Program-made: the position numbers and the translations under genes
The notes under the pieces: model-generated
The model's input: only the letters and a program-made list of their open reading frames with translations
What the model was told of the DNA's origin: nothing
The model's database searches: none
Source: CAYLNM01 sp964385045
Lineage (GTDB): Bacteria > Planctomycetota > Phycisphaerae > Phycisphaerales > SM1A02
Length of the DNA: 14,278 nt
NCBI GenBank assembly: GCA_964385045.1
Contig: CAYLNM010000122.1
Location: 1 to 14,278 of the forward strand
Reading direction: 5' to 3'
In this document: positions 7,094 through 13,938 of the stretch, in pieces
Position numbering within the stretch: the first letter of the stretch is position 1
How the letters are laid out: every line of letters begins with the position of its first letter

Positions 7094-7450
7094 CCGGCGG
7101 TCACCCGGCGATCCACGTCCGTGACCCCGCGGCACGTCCCGGCATCCCCGCCTTCCGAGCGACCGCCGCAGGCCGTCGCCGTGGCTCCGCCTGCGCTCCG
7201 CCCACGACCACGCTCGCTCGCGCGTCCTCTCGCCCCGTCGCCCCCTCGCCCCCGCCGTTCCGTCGCCGTGCCGCCCGCGTCCGCGTCCGCGCTCGTCCCG
7301 GTTCCGTCTGTACCGGCTGGATCGGGCGACGCCGGTCGGGACGGCGCCCGGCAGGCGCCGCGCGGCCGCGGCGGTCATGCGGCCGCCGGTCATGGCCGAT
7401 CCACGGGAGGAGACGGACGCGGACGGCTCGGTCGGGCCGCCCCCGCGCCG
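7094..7450. other. Divergent intergenic region between the sulfotransferase-like gene and a lipoprotein gene
   Basis: About 360 bp with no believable gene. The + strand is strongly C-rich from about 7190 to 7300. A 7-bp hairpin CGGCGCC/GGCGCCG (7342-7348 and 7354-7360) and a direct repeat GGTCATG (7373-7379 and 7388-7394) lie just before the lipoprotein. It should contain promoters for both directions, but I see no clear + strand -35/-10 pair. Confidence 0.4.
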
Positions 7451-7456
7451 AGGAGG
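7451..7456 (+). promoter_or_regulatory. Ribosome binding site AGGAGG before the ATG at 7465
   Basis: A perfect AGGAGG lies 8 bases before the ATG at 7465. It fixes the start of the lipoprotein within a much longer open frame. Confidence 0.8.
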
Positions 7457-7464
7457 GACGAACG

Positions 7465-7950
7465 ATGAGCACCACCACCCGCATCGCCCTGGCCGCGGCC
7501 GTCCTCGCCGGCGTCGCCGCGACGGGCTGCACCACCGACAACGACCGCAACGCGATGGCGGAGCAGGCCATTCGCGGCGGCTCGATCACCTTCGACCGCG
7601 AGGCGGGCGACTTCAACTACCTGTACCGCTACTACCCGGACGACGCGGTCTACCAGAGCGTCTACAACGGCACCTGGTACTGGAAGTCGCAGACCGGCTG
7701 GCGCCACGGCGCGACCCTGCCCGAGGACGTCGCGATCGAGGGCCACTACCACCTGCTCGAGCTGCCCTCGCGCACGCCCTACACCGAGCACTTCCACGTC
7801 TCGCAGCGCTACCCCTCGACCGAGACCCTGCAGGCCCGGGCCCTCGCGCTCGACCTGGCGATGGGTCGCCGGTCGGCCGAGGACGTGAACGAGGCGAGCG
7901 GCGAGGCGGTCTTCGCCACCGCCCCGACGGACGACCGACCGCAGCCGTGA
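7465..7950 (+). CDS. Small predicted lipoprotein of unknown function (161 aa)
   Basis: The start is set by AGGAGG 8 bases upstream. Residues 1-21 form a lipoprotein signal (RIALAAAVLAGVAATG) with Cys22 as the lipidated residue, giving an A-T-G-C lipobox with Ala rather than Leu at -3. The mature part is rich in Tyr, Trp and His: ITFDREAGDFNYLYRYYPDD, VYNGTWYWKSQTGW, EGHYHLLELPSRTPYTEHFHVSQRYPS. It is probably a small beta-rich envelope protein. The cluster of His and aromatic residues could bind a metal or a sugar, but no known motif is complete. A strong hairpin follows 70 bases after the stop. I do not recognise the family. Confidence 0.8.
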   Translation: MSTTTRIALAAAVLAGVAATGCTTDNDRNAMAEQAIRGGSITFDREAGDFNYLYRYYPDDAVYQSVYNGTWYWKSQTGWRHGATLPEDVAIEGHYHLLELPSRTPYTEHFHVSQRYPSTETLQARALALDLAMGRRSAEDVNEASGEAVFATAPTDDRPQP

Positions 7951-8019
7951 CCCTCGTCCCGTCGGCCGGCTTCTCCATCGAGGCCGACGGCGGCGGCGGA
8001 CGATCTGGCTCATGGAACG

Positions 8020-8047
8020 CGACGCCCGGCCCCGTGGTCGGGCGTCG
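8020..8047 (+). terminator. Strong hairpin downstream of the 161-aa lipoprotein (no T tract)
   Basis: A 12-bp stem, 8020-8031 with 8036-8047, contains one G-T pair and has a 4-base loop CCGT. It lies 70 bases after the lipoprotein stop. The lack of a T run makes a classical intrinsic terminator uncertain; it may instead stabilise the 3' end of the mRNA. Confidence 0.4.
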
Positions 8048-8162
8048 TCGCGCGCAGCGCGGCCGAGGCGTGCCGTCGGCGACCTCGACCCCGTGCGGGG
8101 AGCGTCGGTCGACGCCGGTCGATGCCGGGCGGGCCCCACCGAGCCCCCGCGGGTGCCTGCCG

Positions 8163-8168
8163 TACCAT
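8163..8168 (+). promoter_or_regulatory. -10-like box TACCAT 6 bases before the HIT gene ATG
   Basis: TACCAT (4 of 6 to TATAAT) ends 6 bases before the ATG at 8175, so transcription would start at the ATG itself. No Shine-Dalgarno sequence is present and no -35 box is recognisable. This is the same arrangement as the two minus-strand genes. Confidence 0.4.
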
Positions 8169-8174
8169 CCCGCC

Positions 8175-8747
8175 ATGCAGCACGAGAATCTCTGGGCTCC
8201 GTGGCGAATGACCTACCTGCGGGAGCTGGAGCGGCAGGCCGAGGCCGCGGCGGGCGACGGCGTCGTGCCCGAGGACGACGGCCCGTCCAACTTCCTCGTC
8301 GCGTACTGGGCGAGTCCGGACGAGGACGACCGCAACCTCGTCGTCCACCGCGACGAGCTCGGGATGATCCTGCTGAATCGCTACCCGTACGCCGGCGGGC
8401 ACCTGCTCGTGGCCCTCGGCGAGCCCCGGCCGACGCTCCTGGACTACGAGCCGTCGCAGCGGGCCGGGCTCTGGCGGCTGGTCGAGCTCGCGAGCGACCT
8501 CGTCCAGCGGGCCATGAGCCCGCAGGGCATCAACATCGGGATCAACCAGGGCCGGGCGGCGGGGGCCGGGCTCCCGGAGCACCTGCACGTGCACCTGATC
8601 CCCCGCTGGAACGCCGACACCAACTTCATCACCACGGTGGGCGACGTCCGCGTGATCCCGGACAGCCTCGAGCGGATGCTCGAGACCTACCGGACCCACC
8701 TGCCGGACGTGCTCCGCGAGCGCGAGGTGGAGGTCGGGGCCGGCTGA
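8175..8747 (+). CDS. HIT-family protein, Ap4A phosphorylase/hydrolase-like
   Basis: A 190-aa histidine-triad protein. The catalytic motif is HLHVHLIPRW, with His 136, 138 and 140, preceded by the family's GINQGRAAGAGLPEH. The N-terminal LWAPWRMTYL and the segment NRYPYAGGHLLVALGEP are typical of the bacterial branch that includes M. tuberculosis Rv2613c, a diadenosine tetraphosphate phosphorylase (family knowledge). The likely role is cleavage of dinucleoside polyphosphates or other nucleotidyl substrates in the cytoplasm through a nucleotidylated His. A 20-residue acidic, Ala-rich stretch near residues 20-40 is a small insert. The start follows from the conserved N-terminus. The gene stands alone, with 224 bp before it and over 900 bp after. 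Phosphorylase versus hydrolase activity is not decidable from sequence. Confidence 0.93.
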   Translation: MQHENLWAPWRMTYLRELERQAEAAAGDGVVPEDDGPSNFLVAYWASPDEDDRNLVVHRDELGMILLNRYPYAGGHLLVALGEPRPTLLDYEPSQRAGLWRLVELASDLVQRAMSPQGINIGINQGRAAGAGLPEHLHVHLIPRWNADTNFITTVGDVRVIPDSLERMLETYRTHLPDVLREREVEVGAG

Positions 8748-8948
8748 GCTCGCATCCGGGCCGGGCGGCCTCCGCCCGCCGAGCGGGCCGGGCGGCACGA
8801 ACCAGGCGAACGGGCCGCCCGCGGCGGGCGGGACGGCGACGCGGGATGGCACGGCATGGACGGGACGGCCGTGAGGCACGGCGCCCTGGCGAACGCTCGG
8901 CGCGCGACGCGGCCGTCGATCCCGCGGGGTCGCCAAGAGCGTCCGTGG

Positions 8949-9080
8949 ACGCCCCCGCCGACGGGGGGTGTGCCCGAACCCCGCCATCTCAGGTGGGCTC
9001 GCCTCCCGCTGATCCCGGCCTTCCACTCGTCGGAGGCTTGACCATCGTCCCGGGTGGGCGATCCCGTGGGGTTCGACTGA
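8949..9080. ncRNA. Possible structured RNA (low confidence)
   Basis: Consecutive potential stem-loops lie within 130 bases: an 8-bp stem at 8949-8956/8964-8971; GCCTCC/GGAGGC at 9001-9006/9032-9037; an ATCG-bulge-CCC/GGG-CGAT hairpin near 9043-9061; and TCGAC/GTCGA near 9073-9087. It matches no RNA family I know: RNase P, tmRNA, SRP RNA and common riboswitches were considered. High GC makes chance hairpins common, so this is only a candidate. Confidence 0.2.
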
Positions 9081-9408
9081 GGGTCGAGCAACAAGCCCGT
9101 GGCGTGACGAGCCCGAGGGATCGACGGCCGCGCTGGGCCGCGTCGCGTGTTGTCGGCCGGGCGTCCGTCGCACGCGGCGACGGGCGTCCGACCCTGCCGA
9201 CGCCGCAGGGCGACGCCGGCGACAGCCTACGCTCCGATCGGCCGGGAGGCGACGAAGAGTCGCGGTTCGGCGCCCGGTCGCCGCGAATCGTCCGAGAACG
9301 CCGATCGGACGGTCCCCGAGGCGCGTCGCGTCGACGACTCGCGGTGGCCCCGGCGGGCCGCGGGGCGTTCGACCCGGACGCGTGCTCGGCCCGGCCCCCG
9401 CCGCCCCC

Positions 9409-9450
9409 GGGCCCGGCGTCTCCGGGCCCGGCGTCTCCGGGCCGGCGTCG
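9409..9450. repeat. 15-bp tandem repeat, two perfect copies plus a degenerate third
   Basis: GGGCCCGGCGTCTCC occurs at 9409-9423 and 9424-9438, followed by a copy missing one base. It is intergenic, 63 bp before the promoter candidate of the 97-aa lipoprotein. Confidence 0.85.
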
Positions 9451-9512
9451 GTGCTCGCCGCGGGCCCCTCGGACCGGCTCCAGTCCCCGCCTCGCGGGAA
9501 CCGATCACGTCG

Positions 9513-9541
9513 TTGACACGGACGGGGGAGGGTGCGATAGT
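9513..9541 (+). promoter_or_regulatory. Strong candidate sigma-70-type promoter for the 97-aa lipoprotein
   Basis: A perfect TTGACA (9513-9518), a 17-base spacer and GATAGT (9536-9541, 4 of 6 to TATAAT). This is the best promoter in the window. The start would be near 9548, giving a 126-base leader with two strong hairpins. The 9-mer CGTTGACAC is shared with the promoter candidate at 519. Confidence 0.65.
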
Positions 9542-9549
9542 CGCCCCCC

Positions 9550-9589
9550 GCCGAGCCTCGGACGGGGCTCGGCTCCCGCCGCCGGCGGG
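9550..9589 (+). promoter_or_regulatory. Two leader hairpins directly after the predicted transcription start
   Basis: Stem 1 is GCCGAGCC/GGCTCGGC (9550-9557 with 9566-9573, 8 bp, 8-base loop). Stem 2 is CCCGCC/GGCGGG (9575-9580 with 9584-9589, 3-base loop). They begin at most a few bases after the predicted start and lie about 85 bases before the ATG, so they would protect the 5' end or regulate the message. Confidence 0.45.
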
Positions 9590-9673
9590 CCTCCACGTCC
9601 CTCGGGCCGACGCCCGGGCCCCGCCCCGCCCGAGTCTCCCCTTCCGCCGCCGCGGCGGCGATCGAGAGAACCG

Positions 9674-9967
9674 ATGAAGCGAACCCGCATGACGTGCCTC
9701 GCCGCCCTCGCCGTCGCCACCGTGGCCCTGACCGGCTGCTCCAGCGGCGATCCGTACAACGTCAGCTACGCCGCGATCAGCGGGAACCTGACCCCCGAGC
9801 TCGACACCATGGCCCAGCGGCCGGTGGACGTGGACTCGGCCCTCGCGTTCACCAACAACGTGAACCTGCGGCTCATGAGCGAGGACCTCGGCCGGGTCTT
9901 CCTGACCAACGGTCCCTCCCGACTCACGCCCTACACGATCCCGAACCTGAGCAAGGCCCGCAACTGA
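9674..9967 (+). CDS. Small predicted lipoprotein of unknown function (97 aa)
   Basis: A 97-residue protein with a clear lipoprotein signal: charged KRTR, a hydrophobic core, and LTGC with Cys22 as the lipidated residue. The mature 76 residues contain NVSYAAISGNLTPELDTMAQRPVDVD and NNVNLRLMSEDLGRVFLTNGPSRLTPYTI. The pattern is mainly polar, with no known motif. It stands alone, with a TTGACA promoter, a structured leader, and a T-tailed terminator about 60 bases after the stop, so it is a complete monocistronic unit and probably well expressed. The ribosome binding site is weak (GAGA, 9664-9667). I do not recognise the family. A structural or stress-related outer-membrane lipoprotein would fit its size and its own strong expression signals (inference only). 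Confidence 0.78.
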   Translation: MKRTRMTCLAALAVATVALTGCSSGDPYNVSYAAISGNLTPELDTMAQRPVDVDSALAFTNNVNLRLMSEDLGRVFLTNGPSRLTPYTIPNLSKARN

Positions 9968-10027
9968 CGCGGGACCGGCTCGCGGCGCCCCGGCATCCTC
10001 CGGCGGCCCGCCCCCCGACGACTCCAC

Positions 10028-10061
10028 CGGCACCCGGCCTCGCGCCGGGTGCCGTCGTTTT
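10028..10061 (+). terminator. Intrinsic terminator of the 97-aa lipoprotein gene
   Basis: A perfect 11-bp stem (10028-10038 with 10044-10054), a 5-base loop CTCGC, and then TCGTTTT ending at 10061. It lies 60 bases after the stop codon. It matches the classical GC stem plus T tract. Confidence 0.88.
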
Positions 10062-10358
10062 GGGCCCGCGGGTGGCCGCCGGCGGCCCGCGCGCCTTCCG
10101 TTCGTCTCTCCCGCCGATCGCCCGCGTCCCGGGCTCGCCGGCCGCGGGCCGGGCCGCCCCGGGGCCGCGTCGCGGCTCGTTCCGACCGTCGGCTCCCGTC
10201 CCGGGAACGGCCCCGCCACGCCGCACGGCCCACGGGCGACGGGCATCCGCCGCCCCGCACGCCACACGGCGCACCGTGATCGCACGGAAGCGCCGTCCGC
10301 CCCGTCCGCTCGCCTCATCCCGCCCCGCCCCGCCCCGCTCACCCGCCCGCCCGCCGCC
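10062..10358. other. Intergenic region with a pyrimidine-rich CGCCC repeat
   Basis: About 300 bp without a believable gene. From about 10300 the + strand becomes almost pure C/G/T, with a CGCCC pentamer repeat around 10319-10337 followed by a CGCC-type repeat. A promoter for the MFS gene should lie here, but no -35/-10 pair stands out. Confidence 0.4.
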
Positions 10359-10364
10359 GAGGAG
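10359..10364 (+). promoter_or_regulatory. Ribosome binding site GAGGAG before the GTG at 10372
   Basis: GAGGAG lies 7 bases before the GTG at 10372. It selects this GTG as the start of the MFS gene within a longer open frame. Confidence 0.7.
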
Positions 10365-10371
10365 CCCGCCC

Positions 10372-11727
10372 GTGACCGCCGTCCAGACCGCGATCGACGG
10401 CGTCCGGCGCGGCTTCGCGAGCTACCTGCCGGCGGCGATGCCGCCCCTGTCGCGGGTCCACTACCGCCGCGAGATCTCGGCCTGGCTCTTCCTGAGCATC
10501 ATGCTCGGGGCGATCGAGGGGGGCGTGGTGGGCGTGATCGCCCGCGTGGGCTTCGAGGGCGTCCTGCCGGACCGCCAGCTCAACTACATCGTGGGCGTGG
10601 TCGCCGCGGCCCCCGCCTTCGCCAACATCACCAGCTTCATCTGGACCGGCCTCACGCGGGGCCGGGACAAGGTCCGCTCGCTCGTCGTGATGCAGCTGAT
10701 CGCGGTGGTGCTGGTGGCCCAGTTCGCCTTCGCCCCGCGGAACGAGCTCGGCCTCGCCATGCTCGTGCTCGCCTCGATCGGCGGCCGGGTCTGCTGGGCG
10801 GGCGTGGTGACCCTCCGCTCCACGGTGTGGCGGGCGAACTACCCCCGCTACGCCCGCCCCACGCTCGCCGGCCGCCTCGCCACCGTGCAGGCCCTGATGC
10901 TCGCGAGCACCGCCCTCGCGGCGGCCGCCGCCCTGCGGGCCGACGCCGACGCGTTCCGGGTGGTCTACCTCGTGGCCGCGGCCTGCGGCGTGATCGGGGC
11001 GCTGAACTACCGCCGGATGAAGGTCCGCCGCCATGCCGCCCTGCTGCGGGCCGAGCGCGAGGAGGCGGCCGACCGCGGGACCGCCGCCGCGTCGCTCGCG
11101 GGCCCGGCGGTCATCCTCGACGTCCTGCGGAGCGACCGGGCGTTCCGCAACTACATGCTGACGATGTTCGTCTTCGGGATGGGCAACCTCTCGGTCAGCA
11201 GCGTCCTGGTCATCGTGCTGCGAGAGGTCTTCGGCTTCGGCTACCTCGGCGGGATCCTCATCACGTCGGTCATCACGACCACCGTGATGGTGCCGTCGAT
11301 CCCCTTCTGGTCGCGGCTCCTCGACCGGATGCACATCCTCAGGTTCCGGGCCTTCCACTGCTGGGCCTTCGTGGCCGCGACCACGAGCTTCCTCCTCGGG
11401 GCGGCCCTCGAGCAGCCGGGCTTCATGTGGGCCGGGGCGGCGCTCAAGGGCATCGGGATCGGCGGCGGTGTCCTGGGGTGGAATCTCGGCCACCACGACT
11501 TCGCCCCCCCGGAGCGGACGAGCGACTACATGTCCGTCCACGTCACGCTGACCGGCGTCCGGGGCGTCATCGGGCCGCTGGCGGCGGTCAAGCTCTACGA
11601 GTGGTTCGAGGACGCCCCGGGGCTCGAGGGGTGGATGGTGTTCGGGGTCTGCCTCGGCCTGAGCCTGCTCGGGGCGGCCGGCTTCATCGCCATGCGGAAC
11701 CTCGGCGGGCGCGAATTGCGCGACTGA
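10372..11727 (+). CDS. Major facilitator superfamily (MFS) transporter, substrate unknown
   Basis: A 451-aa inner-membrane protein with 12 predicted helices in two halves of six, separated by a charged cytoplasmic loop (RRMKVRRHAALLRAEREEAADR, about residues 214-235). Helix 1 begins near residue 36 (AWLFLSIMLGAIEGGVVGV). The loop between helices 2 and 3 (GLTRGRDKVRS) and its counterpart in the second half (FWSRLLDRMHILRFR) are degenerate forms of MFS motif A. The linker near helices 10-11, GWNLGHHDFAPPERTSDYMSVHVTLTGVRG, is the most distinctive block and resembles that of uncharacterised planctomycete MFS proteins (memory, unverified). GTG start with GAGGAG. It runs alone between a terminator and the rpsA promoter. 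Direction and substrate cannot be told. Confidence 0.88.
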   Translation: MTAVQTAIDGVRRGFASYLPAAMPPLSRVHYRREISAWLFLSIMLGAIEGGVVGVIARVGFEGVLPDRQLNYIVGVVAAAPAFANITSFIWTGLTRGRDKVRSLVVMQLIAVVLVAQFAFAPRNELGLAMLVLASIGGRVCWAGVVTLRSTVWRANYPRYARPTLAGRLATVQALMLASTALAAAAALRADADAFRVVYLVAAACGVIGALNYRRMKVRRHAALLRAEREEAADRGTAAASLAGPAVILDVLRSDRAFRNYMLTMFVFGMGNLSVSSVLVIVLREVFGFGYLGGILITSVITTTVMVPSIPFWSRLLDRMHILRFRAFHCWAFVAATTSFLLGAALEQPGFMWAGAALKGIGIGGGVLGWNLGHHDFAPPERTSDYMSVHVTLTGVRGVIGPLAAVKLYEWFEDAPGLEGWMVFGVCLGLSLLGAAGFIAMRNLGGRELRD

Positions 11728-11746
11728 GGCCGGACGATCCGCGCGA

Positions 11747-11763
11747 CCGGACCCCCGGTCCGG
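11747..11763 (+). terminator. Hairpin after the MFS gene (weak terminator candidate)
   Basis: A perfect 7-bp stem CCGGACC/GGTCCGG with a 3-base loop, 19 bases after the stop. AAAG rather than a T run follows, so termination efficiency is doubtful. Confidence 0.4.
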
Positions 11764-11792
11764 AAAGCCACACGAACTCTCGCCGCCGGCGG

Positions 11793-11820
11793 TTGGCCCC
11801 GGGGCCGCGGGCGGTATCAT
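11793..11820 (+). promoter_or_regulatory. Candidate rpsA promoter
   Basis: TTGGCC (11793-11798, 4 of 6), a 16-base spacer, and TATCAT (11815-11820, 5 of 6). TATCATCGC closely resembles the TATCCTCGC boxes of the two minus-strand genes. The start would be near 11827, leaving about 135 leader bases before the ATG. Confidence 0.55.
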
Positions 11821-11961
11821 CGCCGATTCGCCGAAGTCCGGCCGCCGTGGCCGGACGGACGCCCCCGAGGCCCCGCGGTGGGCCGGCCGAGCGGCCGGAC
11901 GCGGGGCCGTGTCACCTCAGTTCAGGGTGCCGCGGCGGCACGGGTCGCCGGGCGCGGATGC

Positions 11962-13746
11962 ATGGTCGATCACAATCTCATCGCGGAGCTCGGCGTCCAG
12001 GACGACGCCGTCGACACGCTCCTCAAGGACGCCTTCGGCACCGACGTCGCCGACGGCAACATGGACGCGATCCTCGGATCGGAGATCCAGAACTTCCAGC
12101 CCGGGACGATCCTCAAGGGACGCATCGTCGGCAAGGCCGGCGACGACGTCGTCATCGAGGTGGGCCTCAAGTCCGAGGGCCTCGTCAACAAGGGCGAGTT
12201 CGAGAACTACGACGACCTCGAGATCGGGGACGAGGTCGAGGTGCTGCTCGAGGCGGTCGAGGGCGAGACGGGGAACATCCGCGTCTCCAAGCGCAAGGCC
12301 GATCGCATCCGCGGCTGGGAGGAGATCCTCCGCACCAAGGCCGAGGGCGACATCATCGAGGGCAAGGGCATGCGCAAGATCAAGGGCGGCCTGCTCGTCG
12401 ACATCGGCGTGCCCGTCTTCATGCCCGCCTCGCAGGTCGACATCCGCCGTCCGTCGGACATCGGCGAGTACATCGGCAAGACCATCCGCGCCGTGGTGCT
12501 CAAGATCGATGAGGAGCGCCGCAACATCGTCATCTCGCGTCGCAAGCTCATCGAGCAGGAGCGCGAGCTGGCGAAGAAGAAGCTGCTCGAGACGATCGCC
12601 GAGGGCGACATCGTCCGTGGCCGCGTGACGAACCTCGCCGACTTCGGCGCGTTCGTCGATCTCGGCGGCCTCGACGGTCTGCTCCACATCACCGACATGT
12701 CGTGGGGCCGCGTCAACCATCCGTCGGAGATGGTCCGCGTCGGCCAGGAGCTCGAGGTCAAGATCCTCAAGATCGACTACGACAAGGAGAAGATCGCCCT
12801 CGGCCTCAAGCAGAAGGAGCCGAGCCCCTGGCAGGACATCGACCAGAAGTACCCGGTCAACAGCCGGGTCAAGGGCAAGGTCGTCAACCTCGTCAGCTAC
12901 GGCTCGTTCGTCCAGCTCGAGGAGGGCATCGAGGGCCTCGTCCACGTCTCCGAGATGTCCTGGACCAAGCGGGTCAACCACCCGTCGGAGATGGTGGGCA
13001 TCGGCGACGAGATCGACGTCGTGGTGCTCGACATCGACAAGGACAAGCAGGAGATCAGCCTCGGCATGAAGCAGACCGAGGTGAACCCCTGGGAGCTCGT
13101 GGCGGAGAAGTACCCGGTCGGCACCATCATCGACGGCACCGTCCGGAACCTCGCCAACTACGGCGCGTTCGTGGAGATCGAGCCCGGCATCGACGGCCTC
13201 CTGCACGTCAGCGACATGTCGTGGACCGAGAAGATCTCGCACCCGAACGAGAAGTACAAGAAGGGCGACAGCGTCCAGTGCGTGGTCCTGGAGATCGACC
13301 AGGAGAAGCAGCGGGTCAGCCTCGGCGTGAAGCAGCTGAGCGAGGACCCGTGGCTGCACGCCATCCCGGAGGCGTACGTCCCGGGCATGGTCGTCCACGG
13401 CAAGTGCACGAAGATCACCAACTTCGGCGTCTTCGTGGAGCTCGAGCCGGGCCTCGAGGGCCTGCTCCACATCAGCGAGCTCTCCGACCAGAAGGTCGAG
13501 AACCCGCAGGACGTGGTGAAGGTCGACGAGGAGCTGGACGTCAAGATCCTCCGGGTCGACACCGCGGACCGCAAGATCGGCCTGTCCCTCAAGCGTGCCC
13601 AGTGGGGCGACGCGGCCGACGGCGAGTTCGGTGGCGGCGGCGGTGGTGGCGGCGGTGGTCGCGACCGCGGCGGCAAGCCCAGCCCGACCCGCGGCGGCAT
13701 GGACGACCACGGCGCCCTCGGCACCGACAAGATCAGCTTCAGCTGA
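11962..13746 (+). CDS. rpsA: 30S ribosomal protein S1
   Basis: A 594-aa RNA-binding ribosomal protein that helps load structured or SD-poor mRNAs on the 30S subunit. Six S1 (OB-fold) domains lie at about residues 48-112, 129-195, 214-286, 299-373, 386-460 and 474-548. Domains 3-6 carry the canonical G-x-V-x-N-L-x-x-[FY]-G-[AS]-F-V core and the DGLLHxSDMSW block, and domains 1-2 are more divergent, as usual for the ribosome-binding end. A tail follows the last domain: GEF, ten glycines (557-566), then RDRGG and a short polar end. ATG 11962 matches the start expected for the family; a GTG at 11878 would add 28 Arg/Gly-rich residues. No Shine-Dalgarno sequence precedes the ATG, as known for E. 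coli rpsA, which is autoregulated through its leader. A long leader and a strong terminator flank it, so it is monocistronic. Confidence 0.97.
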   Translation: MVDHNLIAELGVQDDAVDTLLKDAFGTDVADGNMDAILGSEIQNFQPGTILKGRIVGKAGDDVVIEVGLKSEGLVNKGEFENYDDLEIGDEVEVLLEAVEGETGNIRVSKRKADRIRGWEEILRTKAEGDIIEGKGMRKIKGGLLVDIGVPVFMPASQVDIRRPSDIGEYIGKTIRAVVLKIDEERRNIVISRRKLIEQERELAKKKLLETIAEGDIVRGRVTNLADFGAFVDLGGLDGLLHITDMSWGRVNHPSEMVRVGQELEVKILKIDYDKEKIALGLKQKEPSPWQDIDQKYPVNSRVKGKVVNLVSYGSFVQLEEGIEGLVHVSEMSWTKRVNHPSEMVGIGDEIDVVVLDIDKDKQEISLGMKQTEVNPWELVAEKYPVGTIIDGTVRNLANYGAFVEIEPGIDGLLHVSDMSWTEKISHPNEKYKKGDSVQCVVLEIDQEKQRVSLGVKQLSEDPWLHAIPEAYVPGMVVHGKCTKITNFGVFVELEPGLEGLLHISELSDQKVENPQDVVKVDEELDVKILRVDTADRKIGLSLKRAQWGDAADGEFGGGGGGGGGGRDRGGKPSPTRGGMDDHGALGTDKISFS

Positions 13747-13805
13747 TCGGCGTCCACCCGTGACCGCGGCTCCGCTCCCGCGGACCGCGTGACGAGAACG
13801 CGACG

Positions 13806-13839
13806 AGGCCCCCGCGGTGCACGCACCGCGGGGGCCTTT
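13806..13839 (+). terminator. Intrinsic terminator of rpsA
   Basis: A perfect 14-bp stem (13806-13819 with 13824-13837) has a 4-base loop CACG, followed by TTTCTCGT. It starts 60 bases after the stop. A smaller CCGCGG hairpin (13764-13769 with 13778-13783) lies in between. Confidence 0.88.
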
Positions 13840-13928
13840 CTCGTGGCCGCGGGCGGAGGGCGCGGAACTCCCCACGACCACGCCTGCTCCCGGGTCGCCA
13901 ATTCGCGGATCCCGCCCGAATCTCCTTG

Positions 13929-13938
13929 CCCCCCCCCC
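13929..13938. repeat. C10 homopolymer upstream of the last gene
   Basis: Ten consecutive C on the + strand, followed immediately by TTGACC. Such a tract can vary in length by slippage. It lies about 80 bases before the ATG at 14017, in the probable promoter region. Confidence 0.7.

Larger units (their letters stand above)
8748..9510. other. Long gene-free stretch with hairpins and short repeats
   Basis: No believable coding sequence is present; open frames on both strands are low-complexity and have no family resemblance. Structure is present. There is a 7-bp hairpin just after the HIT stop (8762-8768 with 8772-8778, 3-base loop). A run of hairpins covers about 8949-9080, where base composition is less extreme. 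A 10-bp inverted repeat TCCGATCGGC lies around 9234 and 9301. A 15-bp direct repeat begins at 9409. A promoter candidate for the next gene follows at 9513. Confidence 0.5.

Noticed and set aside
8856..9041. 61-codon + strand frame in the gene-free stretch
   Set aside because: No ribosome binding site, no hydrophobic or domain pattern, and Arg/Pro-rich composition typical of GC-rich non-coding DNA.
9071..9078. GTTCGACT, resembling a tRNA or tmRNA T-loop
   Set aside because: The five bases on each side (GTGGG and GAGGG) cannot pair, no acceptor stem or CCA end is present, and no tmRNA-like 5' part is visible.
11878..11961. Upstream GTG start for S1 at 11878
   Set aside because: It would add 28 Arg/Gly-rich residues unlike any S1 N-terminus. 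MVDHNLIAEL at 11962 fits the family better.
11917..13881. 654-codon open frame antisense to rpsA
   Set aside because: The translation is a Leu/Asp/Val-rich mirror of S1 codons. The + strand S1 domains are unmistakable.
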